Assembly: GCA_964372865.1 (NCBI GenBank)
Contig: CAYJRW010000005.1
Span: 1-29,641, forward strand
Length of the DNA stretch: 29,641 bases
Reading direction: 5' to 3'
Source of the DNA: CAYJRW01 sp964372865
Lineage (GTDB): Bacteria; Patescibacteriota; Minisyncoccia; Minisyncoccales; 2-12-FULL-40-12
Of the stretch, positions 6,506 to 12,399 are shown piece by piece. The notes under the pieces were generated by a model. It made no database searches, was not told the origin of the DNA, and saw only the letters and a program-made list of their open reading frames with translations. Made by a program: the position numbers and the translations under genes. The first letter of the stretch is position 1, and each line of letters begins with the position of its first letter.

Positions 6506-8539
6506 TTATATGTCCAAGTTCTTTACCTTCTTGGCATACGTCTGTATAAACTTCCTTCTTGGCAATACTTCGTCGCCCATCAGGATGTCAAAAATTTTAT
6601 CTGCATCTCTGGCTGATTCAATTGTTACCTGTAGTAAAATTCTGTTTTTGGGATCCATGGTAGTTTCCCACAACTCACCTGCGTTCATCTCGCCAAGGCC
6701 TTTATAGCGCTGGATTGAAATGGACTTTTTGCCGATCTTTTTCAAGAGCTGCAATTTCTGGTCTTCGGTATAAGCATAGTGAATTTCTTTTCCCGACTGA
6801 ACTTTGTAAAGCGGCGGCTGGGCAATGTAAAGATATCCTCTTTCAATTAATAGCTTGAAATATCTGTAAAAAAGCGTCAAGAGCAGTGTTCTGATATGAG
6901 CGCCGTCAACATCTCCGTCAGACATCAAAATTATGCGATGATATCTTGCTTTATCAGCGTTAAAGTCCTCGGCTACCGCTGTTCCCAAGGCAATAATTAA
7001 TGCCTTAATTTCTTTGGAAGACAAAATTTTATCCAAGCGAGCACGCTCCACGTTCAGGATTTTGCCCCGCAAAGGCAAAATTGCTTGAAAGTGGCGGTTT
7101 CTTGCCTGTCTTGAAGAACCGCCGGCTGACTCCCCTTCCACAATGTACAACTCGGATTCTTCCGGTTTCCTTGATACGCAGTCAGCCAGTTTTCCGGGCA
7201 AGGCCAACCCCTCTAAAACGCCTTTTCTCAAAACCGTTTCACGGGCCGCTTTGGCAGCTTTTCGGGCTTTGGCAGATAAAATACATTTCTCAATAATGCT
7301 CCTCGCATCTTGAGGATTTCTTTCCAAAAAATCTGTCAGGGCCTCTGAAACGACTGTTTCTACGGCCAACTTTGCCTCAGGATTTCCCAATTTTGCTTTT
7401 GTTTGGCCTTCAAACTGTGGCTCTTGCATTTTAACAGAAACCACTACGGTCAATCCTTCCCTGACGTCGTCGCCAGATAAATTATCCTCTGACTTGTCTT
7501 TCAAAAATCCATTTTTCTTAGCGTAGTCGTTCAAAGTTCTAGTTAGAGCTGTTCTAAAGCCGGTCAAATGCGTGCCTCCCTCTCCTGTGTGGATATTGTT
7601 GGCAAAACCCTCTTCGTAACTTTCATATTCATCTGTGTACTGCAAAGCCGTTTCAACCAAGATTCCTTCTTTTGAGCCCGAGCAATAGAAAACATTTTGG
7701 TGGCGAGGATTAACTCCCCGCGTTAAGTATTTAATATAAGAAGCCAAACCTCCCTCAAAATAGAAACCATAGCTTTGTTTCTCTTTTTGTCTTTCATCCG
7801 AGACGGTTATTCTCACCCCTTTTGTCAAATAGGCCTGTTGTCTCAAATGATTCAGAACTCTCTTTAAGTCAAACTTTATTTCTTTGAAAATCTCGGGGTC
7901 TGGCTCAAAAGTGACTGCTGTGCCTGACTGAAAACATCTGCCTATTTTTTTTACAGCTGTTTTTGGTTTGCCTTTTGAATACTCCTGGGCATACTTTGTT
8001 TTGTCGCGACAAACCTCAGCTTTCATCCACCTGGAAAGGGCATTAACCACCGAAACCCCGACTCCGTGAAGACCTCCGGCAATCTTGTAGCTTTCGCCCC
8101 CAAACTTTGCCCCCGCATGCAAGGTGCACATTACTGTTTCCAAAGCTGACTTTTTGGTTTGCGGGTGCCTTTCTACTGGAATTCCCCTGCCGTCGTCGGC
8201 AGTTCTCACTTTGTTTTCCAGAAGCAAAGAGACCTCAATGTTTTTGGCAAAACCTGCCATGGCCTCGTCCAAAGAGTTGTCAACGCATTCCCAGATCAGG
8301 TGGTGCAGACCTTCAGGGCCTGTTGAGCCAATGTACATTCCTGGTCTTTTGCGAACCGGCTCCAAACCCTCCAAAACATAAATGTCTTTGGCTTCGTAGC
8401 TCCCTGAAGGCATCGCCTTCATCTCCCCCCGAGCCACGCTATAGCGAGGTGATGGGTGAGAAGAGAACGTAGTTCTCTGCGAACCCCCTCGCTTCGCTCG
8501 GGTCGTTGCTGATTCAGTTTTTATTTTCTTACCTCCCAT
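6506..8539 (-). CDS. gyrB: DNA gyrase subunit B (type IIA topoisomerase ATPase subunit)
   Basis: ATPase and TOPRIM subunit that drives negative supercoiling with GyrA. GHKL ATPase motifs: RKRPGMYIGSTG, ECVDNSLDEAMAG, DDGRGIPVERH and GGLHGVGVSVVNALS; TOPRIM: ELYIVEGESAGGSSRQARNR and ILMSDGDVDGAHIRTL (the usual DADVDG is DGDVDG here), then PLRGKILNVE and the C-terminal QRYKGLGEMNAGELWETTM. The full frame from ATG 8539 gives 677 residues and overlaps the pheT stop by 19 bases. Residues ~12-40 are encoded by an interspersed hairpin repeat (8424-8511) and match nothing in the family; ATG 8422 or 8413, just after the repeat, would give a normal GyrB N-terminus. ParE is a less likely alternative. 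Confidence 0.93.
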   Translation of the reverse strand: MGGKKIKTESATTRAKRGGSQRTTFSSHPSPRYSVARGEMKAMPSGSYEAKDIYVLEGLEPVRKRPGMYIGSTGPEGLHHLIWECVDNSLDEAMAGFAKNIEVSLLLENKVRTADDGRGIPVERHPQTKKSALETVMCTLHAGAKFGGESYKIAGGLHGVGVSVVNALSRWMKAEVCRDKTKYAQEYSKGKPKTAVKKIGRCFQSGTAVTFEPDPEIFKEIKFDLKRVLNHLRQQAYLTKGVRITVSDERQKEKQSYGFYFEGGLASYIKYLTRGVNPRHQNVFYCSGSKEGILVETALQYTDEYESYEEGFANNIHTGEGGTHLTGFRTALTRTLNDYAKKNGFLKDKSEDNLSGDDVREGLTVVVSVKMQEPQFEGQTKAKLGNPEAKLAVETVVSEALTDFLERNPQDARSIIEKCILSAKARKAAKAARETVLRKGVLEGLALPGKLADCVSRKPEESELYIVEGESAGGSSRQARNRHFQAILPLRGKILNVERARLDKILSSKEIKALIIALGTAVAEDFNADKARYHRIILMSDGDVDGAHIRTLLLTLFYRYFKLLIERGYLYIAQPPLYKVQSGKEIHYAYTEDQKLQLLKKIGKKSISIQRYKGLGEMNAGELWETTMDPKNRILLQVTIESARDADKIFDILMGDEVLPRRKFIQTYAKKVKNLDI
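8424..8511. repeat. Interspersed hairpin repeat inside the 5' end of gyrB
   Basis: A stretch more G+C-rich than its surroundings, with a perfect 7-bp hairpin AGAGAAC-GTA-GTTCTCT (8462-8478) followed by GCGAA and then a second GC-rich palindromic part (CCCTCGCTTCGCTCGGG). Related copies are at 13065-13121 and 22521-22572. If ATG 8539 is used, it is translated into a Ser/Arg-rich segment of GyrB. Confidence 0.6.
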
Positions 8540-10539
8540 AATTGATTTTTTTCTAAGGTTTTAATTATTTTGTTCTGGACTTCATCTATTTCTTTTGAAG
8601 TCAACGTATGGTCTTTCGTCTGATAAATTATGCGAAAGGCCAGGTTTTTTTTGCCTTCTGGCAATGCTTCCCCTTCATAAATGTCAAAAAGGTCAATATC
8701 TTTGCTTATCGCGCCCCCAGCCGTCTCAATCTTGTTTAAAACCTCCTCAACCCTCGTTGTCAGAGGTACCAAAACCGCCAAGTCCCTGACTGCTGCGGGA
8801 TAACGTGAAAGAGGTCTGTATTCATGTTCTTCTGAGGCAAGTTCTGCCAAGTTTTCAAAATCAATGTCAAAAACAACGACTTTATTTTTTATTTTTATAC
8901 TCTGGAGGGTTTTTTCTGAAATCTCGCCTAAGAATCCAATCTCTACGTTATCTATTTTAACCTCGGCGCATTTTTTTGGCTGCCAAATACTTAGTTTGGA
9001 CTCTTCGGGCGTCGGTTGATACTCCTCGTACCGAATGCCGCTAATACCAAGTCTACTCAAAAGCAAATCAACCACTCCTTTTGCCTGGTAAAATGCTTCA
9101 CCGGTCGTCACACCCGTCAACATTCTCTTTTCTTCTAATTTTCCTTTTGCTTTACGAAATATCTTTCCAAGCTCAAAAATTTTAATTTCAGAAAAGCTTC
9201 TTTGATTTTTTGCGACATTCTTCAACAGGTTTATAATCAAACTCGGCCTTAAAAATTTGAGGTCCTCGCTGGTAGGATTCTCAAGTTCCGTCAAGTTTCC
9301 ATTACCAAAAATCTCCTTATCTTTCTCAGAGATAAAAGAATAATTATAAACCTCAGTAAAGCCAGTTTCTTTTAAAATGTCTTTTGAAAGATTTTCCCAG
9401 AAAAGAGCCAAGTTCTTTTTCGCCGGAACCAAAGAGGCAAAGGGAAAAACTGGTTGGATTTTATCATAACCCTCAATTCTGCCAATTTCTTCAATTAAAT
9501 CCTCTGGAATGTTTATATCTAGCCTTTGCGTAGGAATCTCAACAACATTTAATTTAGAGATTCTAAAACCCAAACTTTTTAAAATCTCAACTACCCGCTT
9601 TTTTGAAATCTCAGTTCCCAAAAGCTTATCAACGTAAGCCAAATCTAATTTAACTTTCCTTGGCACTACTTTCTTTGGATAAACATCGGCTAAACCCTGG
9701 GCTACTTTTCCGCCTGCAATTTCTTGCATGAGGAAAGCCGCTCTGTTAACTGCCGCTTCAGTCAAATTCGGGTCAAGACCCTGTTCAAAACGCAAGGAAG
9801 CGTCGGTTTTTAGATCAATGCTTTTTGAGGCCCTGCGGATAACTTTGGGGCTAAAATTGGCTGACTCTAAAACAACTATTTTTGTTGATTTTGAAATTTC
9901 AGACCCCTTTCCGCCCTTAATGCCGGCAATAGCAACTGGTTTTCTGATATCTGCAATGACTAGAATGTTCTTGTCTAACTCATATTTTTCCTCATCCAAA
10001 GTGGTGATTTTCTCCCTTTCTCTGGCAAATCTGACACTAAGTTTTTTCCCTCCTAATTTTCCGCCATCAAAAGCGTGCAGGGGTTGACCTGTTTCCAGCA
10101 TCACATAGTTTGTAATGTCCACTATGTTATTAATCGATTGGAGTCCGCAGACCTCCAGACGCTCTCTAAGCCATTTTGGCGAACTATCAACTTTCACGTC
10201 CGTAATTATGCTCGCAGTATATCTCGGGCAAGCCTGTATAGATTTGACCTCTATGCTAATAAAATCTTTTGCCCTCAAACTTCTATCTTCCTTTGGTTTG
10301 GAATTTGGGATTTGGAATTTGGGATTTGTTATAGCCGCTATTTCTCTCGCGATTCCCAAATGCGAGAAACAGTCCGACGCCCTGTTTGGCAAAACATCTA
10401 TATTCAAAACCCAGTCCTGTCCTGCTTTTTCAACCGATTCCACTTCAAAGCTATGCATACTCAAAGTGTCTGCCAGTTTTTCCGGCTTTGGCAATTTCTT
10501 TTTAAAAAATGATTGCAGCCAATTATAAGAAAATTTCAT
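8521..10539 (-). CDS. pheT: Phenylalanyl-tRNA synthetase beta subunit, lacking the EMAP/tRNA-binding domain
   Basis: Structural and editing subunit of the PheRS alpha2-beta2 enzyme. The 672-residue protein starts MKFSYNWLQSFF and has a B1-like segment (VLNIDVLPNRASDCFSHLGIAREIAAI), the B3/4 editing region (RYTASIITDVKV to YVMLETGQPLHAFDGGK), B5 (PRKVKLDLAYVDKLLGTEIS), the catalytic-like core (FWENLSKDILKETGFTEVYNYSFIS) and a C-terminal FDX-ACB domain (YRPLSRYPAAVRDLAVLVP onward). Full bacterial PheT is about 790-800 residues; the ~110-residue OB-fold tRNA-binding domain usually found after residue ~38 is absent, with FEVESVEK joined directly to the B1 strand. A short A+T-rich tandem at 10301-10328 adds a few residues. 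Seven bases separate it from pheS. Confidence 0.95.
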   Translation of the reverse strand: MKFSYNWLQSFFKKKLPKPEKLADTLSMHSFEVESVEKAGQDWVLNIDVLPNRASDCFSHLGIAREIAAITNPKFQIPNSKPKEDRSLRAKDFISIEVKSIQACPRYTASIITDVKVDSSPKWLRERLEVCGLQSINNIVDITNYVMLETGQPLHAFDGGKLGGKKLSVRFAREREKITTLDEEKYELDKNILVIADIRKPVAIAGIKGGKGSEISKSTKIVVLESANFSPKVIRRASKSIDLKTDASLRFEQGLDPNLTEAAVNRAAFLMQEIAGGKVAQGLADVYPKKVVPRKVKLDLAYVDKLLGTEISKKRVVEILKSLGFRISKLNVVEIPTQRLDINIPEDLIEEIGRIEGYDKIQPVFPFASLVPAKKNLALFWENLSKDILKETGFTEVYNYSFISEKDKEIFGNGNLTELENPTSEDLKFLRPSLIINLLKNVAKNQRSFSEIKIFELGKIFRKAKGKLEEKRMLTGVTTGEAFYQAKGVVDLLLSRLGISGIRYEEYQPTPEESKLSIWQPKKCAEVKIDNVEIGFLGEISEKTLQSIKIKNKVVVFDIDFENLAELASEEHEYRPLSRYPAAVRDLAVLVPLTTRVEEVLNKIETAGGAISKDIDLFDIYEGEALPEGKKNLAFRIIYQTKDHTLTSKEIDEVQNKIIKTLEKNQLWEVRK
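10301..10328. repeat. 14-bp tandem duplication inside pheT
   Basis: GAATTTGGGATTTG occurs twice head to tail (10301-10314 and 10315-10328). It is translated as part of NPKFQIPNSKPK, a surface-loop-like segment after the helix REIAAI that the family does not conserve. Similar A+T-rich mini-tandems occur in gatA and beside the proS start. Confidence 0.7.
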
Positions 10540-10546
10540 GTTAAAC

Positions 10547-11305
10547 TTAAAATTGATGTAGAAATCTCAAGTCGCCTGAATAAAATAACCTGATGTCGTC
10601 AATTTTATATTTCATCATTGCCAGACGGTCCAAACCAATGCCGAAAGCAAAACCCTGCCATAATTTAGGGTTCAGGCCGGAATTTTTAAGCACTTTTGGG
10701 TGAACCATGCCTGCTCCCATCATCTCAAGCCAGCCTTTATCCCATTTTATATCTATTTCAAAGCCAGGCTCCACAAAAGGAAAATAACTCGGCCGCATTC
10801 TAATTTCAGCCGGCCTGCCAAAAAATCTTTTGAAAAATTCTTCAATAATCGCCTTAAAATTGGCAGCAGAAACAGCTTTATCAACCATCAATCCTTCCAA
10901 CTGATAAAAATTAATCTCGTGGGAAGCGTCAGTGGCTTCGTGCCGGAAAGCTTTTCCCGGAACAATAATTCTGAGCGGCGGCTGATTTTTTTCCATATAC
11001 CTTATCTGCACCGGACTCGTGTGAGTCCTCAATAATAATTTCGAATTTTCTGGCTTGAGCCAGAGTGTGTCCCACATGTCTCTAGCCGGATGGTCTTTGG
11101 GAATGTTTAATGCGTCAAAGTTATACCACTCAGTTTCAGCTTCAGGTCCTTCCAACACAGAAAAACCCATTGATTGAAAAATCTCCTCAACTTTTCTCCT
11201 GACTTGAGTTAGAGGGTGCAAATGCCCAAAAACAGGTTTTTTGCCAGGGGCAGTAATGTCAAACCAGTCCCCTTTTGTCTGAATTTTAAGCTCTTTTTTG
11301 CGCAT
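10547..11305 (-). CDS. pheS: Phenylalanyl-tRNA synthetase alpha subunit, lacking the N-terminal coiled coil
   Basis: Catalytic alpha subunit that activates Phe and charges tRNA(Phe). From ATG 11305 it has 252 residues, against ~330-350 in typical bacteria. Class II motifs are present: HPLTQVRRKVEEIFQSMGF, EGPEAETEWYNFDALNIPKDHPARD (in pieces), RTHTSPVQIRYM, FRHEATDASHEINFYQLEGL (motif 2) and AFGIGLDRLAMMKY (motif 3). The N-terminal ~85-residue coiled-coil domain that contacts tRNA(Phe) is missing. A TTG six bases upstream (11311) is in frame, but the promoter places the transcription start near 11311, so there is no room for a hidden N-terminal domain. First gene of the pheS-pheT-gyrB-secE-nusG-rplK-dcd operon. 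Confidence 0.95.
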   Translation of the reverse strand: MRKKELKIQTKGDWFDITAPGKKPVFGHLHPLTQVRRKVEEIFQSMGFSVLEGPEAETEWYNFDALNIPKDHPARDMWDTLWLKPENSKLLLRTHTSPVQIRYMEKNQPPLRIIVPGKAFRHEATDASHEINFYQLEGLMVDKAVSAANFKAIIEEFFKRFFGRPAEIRMRPSYFPFVEPGFEIDIKWDKGWLEMMGAGMVHPKVLKNSGLNPKLWQGFAFGIGLDRLAMMKYKIDDIRLFYSGDLRFLHQF

Positions 11306-11317
11306 ATCCAATACTTC

Positions 11318-11346
11318 ATTTTAGCATATTTTTAAGATAAAATCAA
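11318..11346 (-). promoter_or_regulatory. pheS operon promoter
   Basis: Minus-strand TTGATT (11346-11341), a 17-base spacer and TAAAAT (11323-11318), preceded by TGC to form an extended -10. The predicted start near 11311 leaves only about 6 bases before the pheS ATG. A perfect DnaA-box sequence lies 8 bases upstream of the -35. Confidence 0.65.
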
Positions 11347-11354
11347 GCCAAAGC

Positions 11355-11363
11355 TGTGGATAA
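11355..11363 (-). promoter_or_regulatory. Perfect DnaA-box sequence upstream of the pheS promoter
   Basis: TTATCCACA on the minus strand, the consensus DnaA box, 8 bases upstream of the pheS -35. The other perfect copy I found (23381-23389) has the same orientation and is one base upstream of a TTGACA. The sequence from here to the tRNA-Asp terminator (11364-11510) shows no convincing gene. Confidence 0.45.
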
Positions 11364-11510
11364 CTTGAGGGAAAATTAAGAGGCGCTGGAACCAAATTCT
11401 TTGGCCCAGCACCCTTGTAAAACACATATCTCCCTCCTATCGAATTTCGGAAAGAACCCTTCTTTTGGTTTTTGTCTAACACGAGCACGGCAATACATTG
11501 CACAGCCCGT

Positions 11511-11537
11511 AAATAAAAAATAGCCAAGCCGGCTTGG
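11511..11537 (-). terminator. Terminator after tRNA-Asp
   Basis: CCAAGCCGGCTTGG (11524-11537), a self-complementary hairpin with a 5-bp stem and CCGG loop, followed on the minus strand by CTATTTTTTATTT. It lies 13 bases after the tRNA-Asp 3' end and closes the tRNA cluster. Confidence 0.6.
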
Positions 11538-11550
11538 TCATTTTCCTTTG

Positions 11551-11626
11551 CGGACCCGAAGGGATTTGAACCCTCGTTCTTCTGATTGACAATCAGACGT
11601 GTTAGACCAGGCTACACTACGGGTCC
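11551..11626 (-). tRNA. tRNA-Asp (anticodon GTC)
   Basis: Minus-strand cloverleaf of 76 nt: acceptor GGACCCG / CGGGTCC, anticodon arm TCTGA-TTGTCAA-TCAGA with anticodon GTC, T arm ending GGGTTCAAATCCC, discriminator G as usual for Asp. CCA is not encoded (CAA follows), so it must be added by the CCA-adding enzyme. It begins 4 bases after the tRNA-Met 3' end, so both are probably processed from one transcript. Confidence 0.97.
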
Positions 11627-11630
11627 AATA

Positions 11631-11703
11631 TGCCAAGGGTGGGATTTGAACCCACGACCTCTCGCTTATGAAACGAATGCTCTAACCCCTGAGCTACCTT
11701 GGC
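11631..11703 (-). tRNA. tRNA-Met, elongator type (anticodon CAT)
   Basis: Minus-strand cloverleaf of 73 nt: acceptor GCCAAGG / CCTTGGC with discriminator A, D arm GCTC...GAGC, anticodon loop TTCATAA (CAT), T arm GTGGG-TTCAAAT-CCCAC. The paired G1-C72 excludes a normal initiator. A tRNA-Ile(CAT) that becomes lysidine-modified cannot be excluded, but the anticodon arm resembles elongator Met more. CCA is not encoded. Confidence 0.9.
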
Positions 11704-11790
11704 AAAAATCCCCCAACCCCCGCTTTAGACACCATGCAGGTTTGTAACGCTCGCCTCCGGCTCGCTGTTTTTCTACCATGGGGGATTTTT
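11704..11790. repeat. 12-bp perfect inverted repeat between two tRNA genes
   Basis: AAAAATCCCCCA (11704-11715) and TGGGGGATTTTT (11779-11790) are perfectly complementary, with a 63-base interior that includes a GC-rich palindromic stretch (CGCTCGCCTCCGGCTCGCTG). One arm directly abuts the 5' end of tRNA-Met and the other lies 6 bases after the divergent tRNA. It could be a processing stem, a terminator (T runs on both strands), or a small inserted element. Confidence 0.6.
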
Positions 11791-11796
11791 TATTTG

Positions 11797-11867
11797 TCCC
11801 GGGGCTTGGAATTGCACCAAGGTCTCGAGCTTATGGGACTCGCGAGATACTACTTCTCTACCCCGGA
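11797..11867 (-). tRNA. Divergent tRNA, anticodon CAT, with altered consensus loops
   Basis: A 71-nt minus-strand sequence that folds into a complete cloverleaf: acceptor TCCGGGG / CCCCGGG (1-72 is T-G), D stem GAGA / TCTC, anticodon stem CGAGT / GCTCG (one wobble), T stem CTTGG / CCAAG, discriminator A. The loops depart from consensus: D loop AGTAGTA lacks the G18-G19 pair, the anticodon loop CCCATAA has C instead of T33, and the T loop TGCAATT has G at position 55. Initiator-like traits are A11-T24, a weak 1-72 pair and C32/A37/A38 around CAT; the three G-C pairs of the initiator anticodon stem are not kept. A consensus promoter ends one base upstream. Intact stems argue against a decayed pseudogene; function is unknown. 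CCA is not encoded. Confidence 0.65.
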
Positions 11868-11874
11868 ATGGAAT

Positions 11875-11903
11875 ATTTTAGCACTACAGCGCCCCTAAGT
11901 CAA
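11875..11903 (-). promoter_or_regulatory. Promoter of the divergent tRNA
   Basis: Minus-strand TTGACT (11903-11898), 17-base spacer, TAAAAT (11880-11875) preceded by TGC (extended -10). The predicted start at about 11868 is one base before the tRNA 5' end. The -35 lies within the last codons of the HEPN-like gene. Confidence 0.7.
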
Positions 11904-12399
11904 TCAGGGCTTTTTCGTAAATGGACAAGGTGTTTCTGGCTTCTTGCAATTCTAATCTGTAATCAGGGTCGTGAACAATATTGTTGCGAACTTTATGCGC
12001 TTGCCTAACTTCTTCAATGCTGGGGATTATGGTTGGAGCGACTTTGTCCAATCTTTCGCCTACGCTTTCTCCCCCATAGCCCATTCTCTTTAGGACGTCG
12101 TCAAACAGGGAGTCGGCTTCAATCACGGCTAATTTGTACTCTGATTCAAGACCTGTTTCCAAGCGCGCAGATGTCTTTGCCCACTGCCTTGTCAATTTTT
12201 TTACACCAAAAGGACGATAAGAAAAAAATTCAAAGATATCTTGGACGAAACGAATTTTCAACCAGCTTGTCATAAAAATCATGGCAGCAATTACGGCCAG
12301 CATAAGCAAGGCAAAAACTATAAACAGGACTTTTAAAGCAGGAAGCCAGTCGAAACTGGGAGATGAAGCAATGAAAGAAATTATAGCTTCATGAAACAT
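11884..12399 (-). CDS. Membrane-anchored HEPN-like protein of unknown function
   Basis: From ATG 12399 (11-base overlap with the end of gatA) the protein has 171 residues; a longer frame from 12447 would overlap gatA by 59 bases and is less likely. One TM helix (residues ~21-44, ALKVLFIVFALLMLAVIAAM) is followed by a charged, soluble, helical domain. EADSLFDDVLKRMGYGG and QAHKVRNNIVHDPDY (residues 134-148) resemble HEPN domains; R138-N-N-I-V-H143 matches the Rx4-6H motif of HEPN ribonucleases. Proteins of this build recur in Patescibacteria. Ribonuclease activity is inferred from one motif only. It is the last gene of the long murA-gatA run, directly before the tRNA cluster. Confidence 0.65.
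   Translation of the reverse strand: MFHEAIISFIASSPSFDWLPALKVLFIVFALLMLAVIAAMIFMTSWLKIRFVQDIFEFFSYRPFGVKKLTRQWAKTSARLETGLESEYKLAVIEADSLFDDVLKRMGYGGESVGERLDKVAPTIIPSIEEVRQAHKVRNNIVHDPDYRLELQEARNTLSIYEKALIDLGAL

Noticed and set aside
11355..11363. Replication origin
   Set aside because: A single DnaA box at this place, no cluster of boxes, no A+T-rich unwinding region and no dnaA/dnaN genes nearby.
11321..11527. 68-codon frame on the minus strand between tRNA-Asp and pheS
   Set aside because: It covers the pheS promoter and DnaA-box sequence and the tRNA terminator tail, and does not resemble a protein family.
11797..11867. Ordinary tRNA pseudogene
   Set aside because: All stems pair and a good promoter is present at the right distance; decay would be expected to break pairing. 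Kept as a divergent tRNA instead, with function open.
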